A stretch of DNA of 64,000 nt from Acanthornis magna. Taxonomy: Eukaryota; Chordata; Aves; Passeriformes; Acanthizidae. The DNA lies in assembly GCA_036785705.1 (NCBI GenBank), contig JAWUZG010000016.1, positions 4,588,001-4,652,000 of the forward strand. The letters are read 5' to 3'. Every line of letters begins with the position of its first letter. Positions within the stretch are counted from its first letter, which is position 1. Under the pieces are notes generated by a model. The model made no database searches, had not been told where the DNA came from, and worked only from the letters and a program-made list of their open reading frames with translations. Below, one piece after another: positions 26,401 through 39,500 of this stretch. Both the position numbers and the translations under genes were made by a program.

Positions 26401-28589
26401 GGGGTGCTTTGTTTATTCTCCCTATTCTTTTCCTGTGCATGAACGTGCAGAGCCCATCCTCTCCAGCGTGGGGTCCTCCGGAGGATGGGAGGGTCAGGCA
26501 AGGTAAAACTGCACTTCTAAGGATGAAGGTATAACTTTGATTTGGTTCCTGGCGTGGGAACAATTCCCCTTTCCCAAGATAGCTCATTTACAGACTGGCA
26601 GGAATGAAGCTCCTTTGCTAAACAATGGCTCCAAACAAAGAATTCCTGATATCTGTATTTCAAACAGAAGCTGCAGCGCACGTTGGCTGTTCCATTTCTT
26701 AGCAAGGCACCATCAGATTCAGCCCTAGGACAGTGATCCTACAGACCATGAGGTGAAAAGATGTCAAAACACAGGGAGCTGGTCCCAGTCTGGCTCTGTG
26801 GGTACAGGAGCTGCCAGAAACAGCGATGGGTGGGCAGTGTCCTGACATGAGGTGCCTCCACCCTCCTCCCATGGGCAGATGCATCCCAGCAGTGCCTGAG
26901 CACTGGCTGCAGCCTCTGCCTTATCTCTTGGTGGGGCAGTGCCAGGGCAAGGCTGTGAGGAGCTGTGACAAGGGGAATGCTGTGTCCATCTCCTCTGCCT
27001 ATGGGTGGCAGCTCCCTTGACAGCCTTGGTGACATCCTGCAGGGTCCTTCGCAGTGAGGCTTTGCAGACCATCCTCCCTCTCCCTGGAGGCATCCCTGGC
27101 ATGTGCACATGGGCTTTTCCATTAGCGTGGAATGACAGCCACTATCAGCAGGAAAACAGAAGGTGAGGATGAGAGTCTAATCCTTATGCTGCTGTGTTGT
27201 CCTGGTAAGATGGAGGAAGCACTGTTAAAATAACACTGATTCACAGATTTCTTTCAAAGATGAAGCACTCGGTTAAAATAAAATTGAAAACTGTTTGATG
27301 AGATGGAGTTCTTAAACACTATTACTTTTTTTTAAAGGTAAAGTTAATTATTCTTTGCTGAAAGCAGCTTCTACTGAAGGCTCTCTGGGTGAATCAAAGA
27401 ATAGGTTGTTGATTTATGAAGGTCTTGATAGAGGCTTTAATTGTTGTTTCCATATAGTAAGCATGCAAAAAAACCCAATGTCAATGATTAGGCAATTTCC
27501 AGAGTATGCCTTGAACTGCTCTTTAGCTGTGCTAGTAAAACTTTAGGGGTTGACACAACTCTAGGGTACCATGAATATAGGGTGCCACAGCTTTGTTTCA
27601 GAGGTAATGTTAATTGATATAGTTATGTAACAATAGTTTTGCTAGACAAAGTGAAAGAGTCAAGCCCAGAAAAATGCAAACCATGGCATTAACTCCAAAG
27701 GGAGGGACCATGATTTGTTTCTTGTGTATTTAAAGGATCAGAACAAACAAACAAGGGCAAGATTAATTAGGAGTGGGAGTACATGATTCCCTCCCCAAGC
27801 AAATGAAGAACAGTACTGGACAGGACACAGAAACAATGCCAAAATATTTTTCGACATTTTCCATTGGAGGTCCAAGAGAATTTCCTTTGCACTCCAGCGT
27901 TCCCAAAACATTCATAAACCACCTCTCTGGCTACCCAATGTGATGATAAGCTTGTGTCCCTAGGTTTCTTTATCAAGCTTTTAATCTAAACCTGAACTCT
28001 CTGATCTGTCATCTGAAGTAGTGAGGGAATTTGCAGCAGGGTTTTTCCCAGCAAAGGAAAACAATTCACTTGGTAAAGACATTATGTGGGAGATATAACT
28101 TACAGATACAAGAATTTGAAAATTTGGGTGTTTATTTTGTAGTTTTGGGGGTTGTTAGAGTTTAACTTCATTTTGATGCTGTATCTCACATTTCCAGTAC
28201 TGTAAGTAAGGCAACAGATTTTAGGCAAAAAGTCCACTTGAGACTCCTATTGATTTTGGTGAGGTTTGAGGATAAATACTGATAAACGTAACATAATGTA
28301 GGAATTTGCATTTTCCTAAGCCTTGTCTAGACTTGGATTTGGAAGGTGTGATGCACCATGTGACCTATACAGTGTAGTTAAGGCAATGTGGTTTTAATGA
28401 ACGGATTTAAACTTGGTTGTTTTTCAGGAAGCTATTACTACATTGTATTTAGCACTTGCTAATCTAGAAACCATCGATGGTAAATGAAAAGAGAGGTTAC
28501 AAATCAAAGGCAGGCTGATCTTGTGGTTACACCTTTCAGACGTGGCCTCCTGCTGCACACAAGGCTATTTCACCACTGACAGTACAGGA

Positions 28590-28795
28590 ATAAAGGCTCC
28601 CCAGCCCTATGTGGTACTGCTTCCCCAGGGAAGCGGTGGAACTACCATCCCTGGAAGTGTTCAAAAAAAGTGTAGATGTGACATTTAGGGGCATGGTTCA
28701 GCTGTGCACCTGGCAGTGCTGGGTTAATGGTTGGACTCCATGACCTTAGAGGTATTTTCCAGCCACAATGATTCTCTGATTCAGTGATTCTGTGT
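28590..28795 (+). repeat. CR1 LINE 3' end
   Basis: Contains CCCTGGAAGTGTTCAAAAAA, GGGTTAATGGTTGGACTCCA, TGACCTTAGAGGTATTTTCC and a tail of ATTCTCTGATTCAGTGATTC. This is a different CR1 subfamily from the copy at 10.97 kb. Confidence 0.9.
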
Positions 28796-31700
28796 GTTGG
28801 CTGCAAGGGTAAGAGGCTGTGGGGCCATGTGTGGATGCTGAAGGTGTGGGACTACAAGAGGTTAACAAGTAGGAGTGCTGGGATGGCAAATGGTAAATGA
28901 CAGGAGGGAGAGAGCTGAGTGTGCAGGCAGCAGGTACAGATTTGAGCTTGGAGGACAGTGGTGGTTATGGTCTTTGGGAGGGGATGAGGATTAGGCAGTT
29001 GTGGCAGTGGGTGCACAGAAGGGACATAACTTCATGCTGAAAAAGTCCAAACATGTATTTCTTAAAATGCTGTCAGCGTCTCCATCTCCTCCACAACTAT
29101 GCCAAGAAGTCTTCTCTAACAGCAAACCCAGCGCTTTGCCATCTGGGCTGGCCAGCAAGGCAGGCTGAGGGGCCCTAAAGCACAAGCCCTTGCCTGGAGC
29201 ACTCACACAGAGCCAGGAGCTGAATTGCAAGCAGAGGAGTCTGACTGCTGTTCCCTCCAGCTATCACCTGTCCTTGGTACACCCAGACCTGTTTGACGCA
29301 ATATGATGCATTTTCCCATTAGCCAAGAACTATAATTCAGGGAAATCCACCGTCCCGGACTAAGTACATGCTGCAGAGGAGGCAGAGGGGCTCACAGTTA
29401 CCTCTCATAAAATTCTCTTCTGTGAATTTTCCCATCTCCACGTTGCTGGTGGTGGCACATTGGTACACTGGGACAATGGAACCCAGGGGAAAGGCTGCTC
29501 CAAGTACTACAGTTAGCAGGAATGGCCCACTCTGAAGTCCTGCCAGCCCATCATGGGGGGCCATTCTGGATACCGGAGTTACACCTCACTGATTCCTGAA
29601 GCTGGAGCCCAAACCCAACTCTTTCAACTCAGTAGAGCCAAAGTGCTCGGACTTCTATCCACAAAGTTCAACACTTGGTACACTAATTTATAGGTGCCCT
29701 TACAGAAATTAGTGTTAATACTGATGTGTGATTTGGGCCTACAGCTGACTGTGACAAATTCCTCTCTTTTTTCCCCAAACTAGTTTGAAAATTCATCTAT
29801 TTGAGTGTTGATTAGAGCATCAAAGATGGCAGAATATGTCATGTAAAAATACAGGTATGACACTCATTGGTACTTGAACCCTGTCTGATGCATCAGCAGT
29901 TGCTTTTTAATTACTGGGCTCTGTCTCCCTCGCTCTGCTTTTCAATCTGTCATGCAGTCACCGGTCATGTAAAAGTCTGTGCAAACATACCGAACATGAG
30001 TAATGCAGCATCTGTTGCTATTTATTAAACTGTGGTTCATATCTTTGGAGTACATGGTATTATCCTTCATGGATGTGTCTTTATCTCTGTTACTACAATA
30101 CAGAATTAATTAAGAATATTAAAATTTGTGTTTAAAAAAAATTATATTCCTAACTTTTATCTATGTAGGCAACATTTTCATATCCATTCTCTCCTAAAGG
30201 CATTATCCTCTGGGAAGATATGATAGACACATTTAGGTAATATTATTCCTCCAGCACACATGGTTTGCATTGCAATTGATCCCCACCTCTTTCCTTCCAA
30301 GCACTTTCCTCTGTTACATATTCCACAGTGGTGGCTGAAAAACTGATCAGTAATAGCAGAGACAAATTGACTCCAGCAACCAGGAGTTTGTAGGGCAGCG
30401 AATGTTTATGTCTGAGTTTGTATGTGCCGGAGTTACTGAAATACAGTTTTCAGGCGTGCACTGGAATTTTCAGAGGCACTGAAAGTCTAAAGTTGCTTGA
30501 GCCAGTTATAATTTAGTAAAAAGACTGAATGAATAAAGGCTGACTGAGATGGGACATGAAGATAGTGCACTACAAAACAACCACATGGGCCCAAAAGCCA
30601 TAGAGAAGGTGTTTCCTCCTGTAGCCTCCCCTTAGGGCTGAGAACAGCTTGGGTGCTTCACACAGACCTGGCACAGAAGCTGCACCTGAGCCCCTGTGAG
30701 CTGCCTGAAACTTGGGGGTCCCATGCTGCTCTCTGCAATCTAGCAGAGAAATCATCCCACATCCTTTAAACTGGCACAGCCATTGGTAAAAGTTTCTTAG
30801 CAGATGATAACAGCAAGAAGCTGGGAAAAAGCAAGGTGGGAGCTGCTTTTCCCGGTGACTGTTTCCTCAAACGCATGTCAATCCCTGCTCTATATGTGAC
30901 AGGGTGAGAAAACATTTTCCATCACCCAGGATTCACTGGGCACCATTAGGCTGCAGTGGATGTCACCCCAAATCAGACTGAAGCTGGCGTGGCCACCAAT
31001 GGCATGGGGAGCTGCACAGGGGTATGAGAAGAATCAGTGTACGCACCCGAATATTCGTAGGAACTTCTCAGTCTCTAGCACATAAACAGCACTGGACATA
31101 ACAGTATGCTTCTGCCCTGGCTATTTCTCTTTCTCCGGTGCCAGCCAGATGAAAGTGCTCATGAGGGTTCAGGCTCTAAGATTAATGTGCTTACTCCTTT
31201 GCAGAGGGTGGTCTAAATGTCTTACAAAAGCCACTTGCTGTGGCAACAGCAGATCAAGCTTCTTTTAAGCCTAGCTTCCCTTTTATTTACTTTTTTATTA
31301 TTACTTGTTAAGCACTGTGTGCTGAAAACTTTCAAGACAGGATCGTGTGGTCTCCCCTTCCTAAATGCAGGTCTGATGGTGGAAGCTGCATTTATCCAAG
31401 TGACACTGGCATTCCCTGCAACTTCACCATCTGCCGAGGGGCTGGACCTAACTGGCAGCAACCCTACAATGAGAAGTTGACAGAAAAATCTGCCACGTGA
31501 AAAAAGCATCACATGACTAAAACACACAATATTCTTTATACCAGGAGAAATTTTTAAGATGGGAAGATCTTTCTGACACAAACTTGGAACCACTTCAACT
31601 TTTGCATTGTTTCTTCCTCTCTGAAATGACCCCAGGTTAGCCCTTGCAAGGCCATGCTTTGGGGAAAGTACTTCTGATGTGTATCTGAGGAGGCTGAGGG

Positions 31701-33470
31701 ATATGGAATAAACTCCCATTACCTCTTGCTAATGTAGGGCACAGGAGATGTCTGAAGCCCTGCTCAGTGGGGTCGATGTAAAACAATAGCAGACCCCTGG
31801 CAGGACCTTTCCTTCAACTTCCTCAGGACCCACTGTGATGGAGAGAGAGGTCTGTGGCTGTCCATTTAAAAAGCCTTTCTCTCACAAAGCCTGCAGCAAT
31901 GTGGCCATCACTAAGAGCCTTCTTGTTGTGCTAACGAGGAATTCTCACTAATTGATATCACTATCAGAGTCCTCCAGCCCCAGAGTAAACAGCAGGGGTT
32001 ACAGTGCATGAGAAAGACACCATGCAATGGCATTGTTGTGTGTTAATTGAGTACTAACGAGCTGAAACCGCTGGTCCTGCACCAGGAAACACAGGGAGAG
32101 ACCATCAAAAACACAGCACGACCCCAGGCAAGAGCCCAAGCCTCTCCAGTGCAGGGGTGCCAGGTGCAGCTCCCACATGGAAATGGCCACACCGTGTCCC
32201 AAAAGCTGTCATTTCCTGTGGGCTAAGCAGAAAACAATGTGGCATCACACAGAGGCTGTAGTGTGGCTCTCCTGCATAAAACCAGGGACATTCCCTAGGA
32301 GGAGTGAGGTCAGTGGTGATTTGGGCTTTCCTGACCATGCTACAGAAGAGGCACTGTATGGTCACTGCCTCCAGGAGTGGCACATTACTCTGTCATCTCT
32401 TACAATCTGAAATTATACCAACCCCAGCTCTTTTCCAGAGGCCACCTCTACAATATTAGCGAAGGGCACTTGCAGGAGGCTCCTGGGACCAGGCAGTCTC
32501 CTCTACACTTAGGAGTCTGCAAGCAGAGCCACAGAGAGTCCTTCAAGACCTGAGTGTCTGAGGGGCTCAGGAACTGCCTGGAGCACTCACAGGCTGGCCT
32601 CAGGAGTGGGTAATGATGCTGAAGGTGGGAAACACTGGCATTTCTTCATCTGGTTACAGTAAAGACATAGGCAATTAAAGAAAAAAACTTTTCACGGCAT
32701 GCTTAGAATAAACAGTCATTCTTTATCATAAAAAGTCACACCTTACATATAAATAATTTGAATGTCTCGCTCTTTCATGGAAAGTAACAGAGAAAAACCT
32801 TCAAGGTTGATACATGGGAGCTGGTATTAGAAATCACATAGGATCAAACCCAAATCCTGCACCCCAACACACAGATATTTGGATCCAGGGTTGACCTATT
32901 CACCACTTCCCTCCCCTGCACTGGAAGGAACTGAATCAGGACCCTCCTTTGAGAACCACCCCCATCATCAACCTCCGGTTATGGATCCCAGCCCTGCAAC
33001 CTTGGCCTCATCACTGAAATCTAGTCCTTTACATGTGCAGCAGTAAGAAAACCCAGTTTGTAGCTGCAGAAAGAGCCATTGCCTTCTCCAAAGTGCATTA
33101 TCTGTGGGTTTTTGGAGGTGACTGAAATAACTAAGCCTACCCAAGCTGGATCCCTTGCAGCAATTTCTATTTCTTGGCTGACAAGCTGGCCAAAGCAAAG
33201 CTAAGTATTGCACAGTCTAGCAACATTTGACTAAAACTGTTGACTAAAGACCATTTATGTGGAACAGCAGTGTGGGAACAGAAAAGAAGATAGCAGAGCA
33301 GCAATGAGAAATGTGAGCTTTGATCAAGGAGACAGCAGCATTTGACTCTATCTGAGCTGGCAGGGAGATCCCATCCCAAAGCAAAATAAAATAAGTCATT
33401 CTTTCCAGCAGATGAAATTCTCCCCAGCGGTTTGTTCCTCCCAGGATCAGTTTATGTGATCTCATTGTCT

Positions 33471-33574
33471 TTAAAGTCCTTCCCCTGAGGAAGCCGAACG
33501 TTTAATATAGACGACAGCGTTAGCATCCGGTATTAAATCAGTCCAGCTACTCTGAAATGAGGCGAGTGGGCGTC
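33471..33574 (-). CDS. PKDCC-like coding exon 7 (C-terminus)
   Basis: Encodes [28 protein letters not shown], a short tail SSGEGL and the TAA at 33473-33471. Acceptor TTTCCAG|G. The tail is a few residues longer than in human PKDCC. Confidence 0.9.
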
Positions 33575-36500
33575 CTGGAAAGGAAATAAAAACGCAAGTT
33601 TAATAGAGGAGATAGGTTCACCTTGACCCATGTTATTTATTGCAAAAGACACAGGAATACACTGCTTGCTCAAGGGAAGGCCACTCTGCCCTGCCATAGA
33701 TGTGTTCTACACTCCCCAGCAAACTCCAGATGCTCACAGAGTGTGCACAAGGAATGCATCATCCAAGCCCAGAGGCTTTTATGTCTTGCTTTGCTTTACC
33801 AAGCTCTAAGAGAGACCAGCACATCCCCACAGCTCCCATTAATCCAACTGGCAAACTTAGGCACTCGGCATTTCAGCCACACAATTCTGGCATCTTCTGT
33901 TGCAAAGATGAGCTGTGAAACTGCGAGGAAGAAAAATATCAGGAAGGGAAACATTAGAGACCTCAGGTATGGTGCAGGAGGTCAGGGATCAGCACCCGAG
34001 CAAGGCACTGCAGAAAGGGTCTTTGTCCCACGTGCTTCTCCTGCATCCTCCCTGGGGTTTCAAGCAGGATTCCCTCCAGGCAGGCACTGCACACACCACT
34101 AACAGCTGCCCCGTGAGGGAGCCAGATGAGATGTGCTAGGCATAATTCACATAATCCATTGCTGGGTGTGAAACCTGGTGGCTCAAAGAGATTTATGTTG
34201 CATCCATGTAAGTGCTCTTATGTCACTATTTCACCACATGCCAAATGCACACAAGCCCACGGAAAAGCTGTATTTTTGGTACTTTGGGTTTTTTTTTTTA
34301 AATGTCATGTGAGCCGACAAAACATGATTCTTCAGCACCATTGTGAGTGAAAACACTCATTTACCTCATTTAGTGTTTCACTTCAAGAAACAATTTAGCC
34401 CACGCTTGAAGTGTCAGCTAAATGAGATAATTTAAAATAATTCTGAAAACATGCTAACTGTAAGAGGCTATAATCAGAGCTAATTACAGGGACATTCTGG
34501 AAATCCCTTGGCTTGGGGCTTTAGTTTTGATAAAGGGGATAACAACTTGTAAGCTATGATTCTTTTAATTATAACAATAGTAACCACCTTCTTTTATACA
34601 GCTTCTTTCATCTCTAAAAACCCCACAGCTTTGCAAACTGTACACACCACTGGGACTGTTTAGCCTAACACCAAAGCGAAGCCATCTCTGCAAGAAATGA
34701 GTAAGTGTTTAACAATACCTAGCAGTCCTGGGCAAAATTTGTAGAGGAAAAAAGGTGCAGAGGGAGAATATAATTGCTCTTGTGTCTCCTAACACTCAGG
34801 GGATTTCTGGATGCCCACAGCGGCGACCCTCTGATCTTGAAAATAAGGAAGGCAGCTTTTTTACATGTCTGTAGACTCCAGGAAGGCAGCAGCACTACAC
34901 ATGGCAGCACCCTGTCATATTTGCCCAAGCTCACCTGTCCACGTCCTCTGCTGGGTGACGATGAAGCTCTGACACTGCGAGTGGGAGTTACAAATGGCAG
35001 CAGCTTCCTCGGCGCTGTGAATGGACAGCAGGCAGCCCAGGTGGCTGTAGGAGGGCCAGCACTTGTAGTCTTCTCCTTCCGCTGTTCGGAAACCCTTCAG
35101 GGAGATGTAGCCTGGGGACAGAGAGAGGGTGTCTAGGGAAACACTTCAGGTGCACTGTCAGGGACCAGTTATGCTACACACTGAACCAGTGAAACCCTTA
35201 AAGGAATTGCAGCAGAACTGACCTGCCGAGAGGGAGTGGGGGTGAAGCTGCAAAGTTAAAAGAAACCCAAATCTTGCCTTTAGGTTCTGCTGTGGAGTGC
35301 AGGACAGCAATTCCCCCACAGATGTAGGAGAGGGGTCAGAGCTCTCAAGGGTGAAGGGACAGGCCTGCCACCGCAGGGGTGGGTAAGAGGAGGAGGCTGC
35401 TGGGCAAACACACAGGTCCTACATTTTCCCTGGAGAACCTGACCCCAAAATAGCCTGTCCTACATCCCAGCCCCAGCAGCAGAAGCTCATCACAGATCCA
35501 GCACCCAGCTACACGGGGCACAGACTGACCCACCCAGCATGGTGCCACCCACAGGAACAGCAGATTGAGGAACCCCAGTGGGGGAAAGGGAGGCCAGATC
35601 CTACTCCTGACAAGGAGACATGACAAAAGACCTGACAAGCCTGAACAGGTCTGATTTTCAGGCTATTGTTCACTGGCTGCTAAGAGTCTCTCCCCATCTT
35701 CCCACACCTCTAGGATGGTGATCATTTTGGCACAGTGTGAAGCCAACAGACAGGTGTTGTTGGAAAATACCAGTAATTCCTGTTAAAGCTGCTGGTCCTT
35801 CCATGCAAATGACCAGATATCTTTGTTCATAACGGTGCAAATTCTAGTTCTTTCACATGTAAAGAGATTTCCTTCTGCAAGCCACCATCACCTGAGTGTT
35901 CACCTCATGTGAACACTGAGGAAAATGCAAGCCACAGTAACCACTGGACTTTTGAAGCCTTTTATCACCCTCATTTCTACCACTGAATGGGTCCTTCTCA
36001 GAGGAACGCACCTCATAAATGCACATTTATCCATCCACAGGTCCAACAGAATGATCTTCAGGGAAAAGGAACTTACAGAGCACCAAGGCCCCAATCATCC
36101 TGCCACACTTATCTCGGTGCTGTCACCTCCCCACTCCATGTTTCCATAATAACCTGTGCTCAGTGGACAGCAGCCACACAGTGAAATGGGACGTTTGAGT
36201 ATCAGCCCAGAAAGCTGACCTATTGGTCCACAGGATAAGAATATCCTGAGACAGGAGACACTCAGTTTGCCACCCCAAATACATTCACTTGAAATGCTGA
36301 TGCTCATTATGAAAAGAGTATTTAGAAGCAGTGCAAACACATGTCCATTTGTAGGCCAGATTTTCTGCACTGCTTTTACTTTGCAAAGCAATACAATCGT
36401 ACATAGCTCCCATGGAAAAAACCGAAAAAAAGCCTGCGCAAAAAAAGACACTTTTGGTGCTTTTTCTAGTGACTATACACTGCCTGAATGTATGGGAGAT

Positions 36501-39500
36501 CAGAATTTGACCAGTTACCAAGTGCCTCGCTCTCTCAGTAGTTACTTTACTTAGAGCATTCAAAATCAACTACCTTTTAAAAGAAGAGGTCTTTTCTGCA
36601 GATAGAGCCCAGACTTGTACAGATGTAAAACCTTTTCAAAAGCTCTCAGGGTTTCATTTATTCCATATCGTAAATCACCTACATTTAAGGAAAAAGATGA
36701 CAAAGATAAGCAATTCTATGAAATACCACTTAGAGACTTCTAATAAAGAAGTTCATGAATATTAGCTGGTACCTGTTGCATTCAGAATATCACTCAGAAG
36801 GGGCCGCAAAGCTGGTGGTGCAGAGTGTGGCAAAAGATAGGTAAAAAAATACCTGAAAAAAATCCCACAGGCTGATTAGAATACAGTGCCTTCATTTCCC
36901 TGGTGATTAAGTTGTCTACATTTTCCCGTGACTTGATTATCCATATGCAACTATTAAGTCTGCTTTGGTTATAAAGTTATGTTTGAGCACATCTTGGTGC
37001 CTCAGATGGTTCCTGTGAGCTGGGCTGAAAGCCTGGTCCTTGCAGCACAGCATGCTGCATGAAATTTACCTTCCAAAGGTTCATGCAATAAGGCTTCCCC
37101 TTGTTCCCCTGGCCCATTTTTGTATACTAAGATAAGTATTTTCTACCAAAAAAAAAAAAAAAAAAGACCTGTACAAAAGATATAAAAGAAGACTCCCCGA
37201 AGACTCCCACAAGACATTTCTCTGGCCCAAAAGGTTTGCCATTCTTGTAGCCCCTGGAAAATCAGGATGACTCATTTCCTGACCTTTCCACAAAATTCCT
37301 GTTCTAGGGAACAAGTTCACAAGAGACAAGTGCAACTGTGAGGCTGCAATAACCTGTGCAGGGGGTTGCCCTTTAGCACTGAATCCTGGAAATTCAGGCT
37401 CCCTTACTAAGTCCTCCTGTGTAAATATCCAGCTGCCAAGGCTTCCTTCCAGGACTTGGCATGCCCAGCATCAGCGGTGAGCCCAAGTCCCTGTGTTTTC
37501 AGCTGATGGCCTAAACAAAGTGCTGCAGCAGCCTCAGCCCCTTGCCTGTTTCCTGCTCCATTGCTCTTCCCTAGGAGCCCATAAGGAGATTCAGAGTTGA
37601 AGGGAAAAGTTAGCCAGCCTGCTCCCAACAGTGGGGACTCAAAGCTGGTGGGCTTTTGCAGGTAGCCTGCACTGCCACTGCTTTCAGCAAGCACAGCCCA
37701 CGGATGTCAAGCACCAGGGCTTGTTTGGCAAACAGCAAATTCACAGATGCAAGCTCTAGGGCAAGTTTTTAGAGGGCGTTGGGGAAAGGGAGCAGCAGAA
37801 GAAAGATGCCTTCATTCTCACCAGACAACAACTACACTATTTTCCTGCCTTATAAGGAAAATAACTTGCTTCAAAGTGATCCTTAACTACCCTTTGACAG
37901 AGGTGAGGGGAATCACCACATGGAAAAAACACAAGGTGCTAGAGGCTCCAAGGCAGAGTGTGAGCTCAGCCACCCCAGACCTTCCCCCATGTAGCTGGAC
38001 ATACCGATACGCATTGAATAAATTCTTCTTTTCATTTATTCCTTCGCATTTCCCACCCAAGGAGCATTTGAGAGGGAAGCTTTTGGTAGGGAAGTCGAGT
38101 GTGCAGTCATTGTCTTCCTTGCAAGACAGCTCCTCGGTGCTGGCATCATCCATGTCTGTCACTTTTAGGTTTCCATCCACCATAACAAACTGCCTTGGCT
38201 GGAAATCCAAGAGGACTATTGAACCCAGGGGGGAATGTGCCAAGTAAAACAGCAGTTTCACAAGACTCAGGCAAATCTGGGAAAGGGAAGATGAATATGC
38301 ATGTAAAAAAACAGATGAAAAACAGCTATTAAATTGGAAGTAGAACAAAGGGGAGGGCATTCAATTAAATTAAAAAGAAAAAAAGCATATAGAACTTAAA
38401 AGGTAATTATATGTATGCTACAAAATTTATTATCAACATTGCCACAGGATTTGACTGGTAAGTAGTTTAGCAACATTTTTTTAAAAATGTGTGTATACAA
38501 AAAGAGACATTTGCAGTTAGAAGAACTAGAGGAGAAAGCTGTGAGGAAAACAATAGCAGCCTTCATGCTCAGGAGCTATATTGATTTGCTAGCTGAAATC
38601 AGAAGAGTTTTTCCCAGCCTGGCATAAACTTAATAGATTCCCCTCCCTTCCCCCATGCTGCTCAATACAGACTGAGGCTCCATGGCCATTAATACCAGAT
38701 TCATGCCTTGCTGCATCACTCAGCAGTATGAATTTGGGCACACAATCATGCTTCTGAAGAATTAGTCAAGGCTTGCAATGTATCTATTGCCAGCTTTTTT
38801 TGCTTTTATGACAACTTTCTGGCAGCAGGGAAAGGCCAGACAATACCTGACCCAGCAGAAAGCTCAGTAAATTATTTTTAAACAAACTAACTAGCGCTAG
38901 AAGAGTGCATTTATACTGCACCAGCACTTTGCTCAAGTAGCTTTTTGCAGCAGTTTTCATTCAGTATCAGGAGCCCTGGCATCAGACAAAGTGAATCCTC
39001 AGCTAGGTGTGCCTGGCAGCCCCACGTCACCCCTCGCCGCTGCCGATAGTGATCTGTGCAGGCGCGAGGGTTTTTTCCCTTGGAACAACTCACACAATCC
39101 CTGCTATCTGATGTGGCTCATCACAGGGGAATCCCATGTGTTTAGACACCCTAATTATGAAATGGGACTAGGCAGTGCCAGTGTAAACTCTGAATTAGTG
39201 TCCTCTGCAGTCAAGAGATTATTAAAATCTCTAATGCCACCGTACCAAACTCTACCACCAGCTAATCCAGCATCCTGAGCCTCTAGCTCTAGAGGAGACT
39301 TTGGCACATTGAAGAAGATGAGGTGCTAGGAAAGCTATGTAGAATACAGTAGGGAATTGTAAAACCCCACAAGCCAAGAGAAATTACTCTGGAAGTTCTG
39401 ATGCTATTTTAACTTGTTTAGTGAAGCAATCATAAGAATCCCAGCTTCACATCCCACAGCTGAGCGAGCGCAGTTGCCACACTCCCCTTCTGGCTCAGAT

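Larger units (their letters stand above)
21247..33470. other. Gene-poor stretch downstream of the PKDCC-like gene
   Basis: The right end must hold the 3' UTR of the kinase gene, but I cannot place the poly(A) site with confidence. A minus-strand AATAAA near 31280 is one option. Otherwise there are two CR1 tails, a TA microsatellite, and no supported gene. Confidence 0.55.

Noticed and set aside
31222..31719. 165-codon minus-strand open frame
   Set aside because: No family resemblance. It lies in what may be the 3' UTR zone of the PKDCC-like gene.
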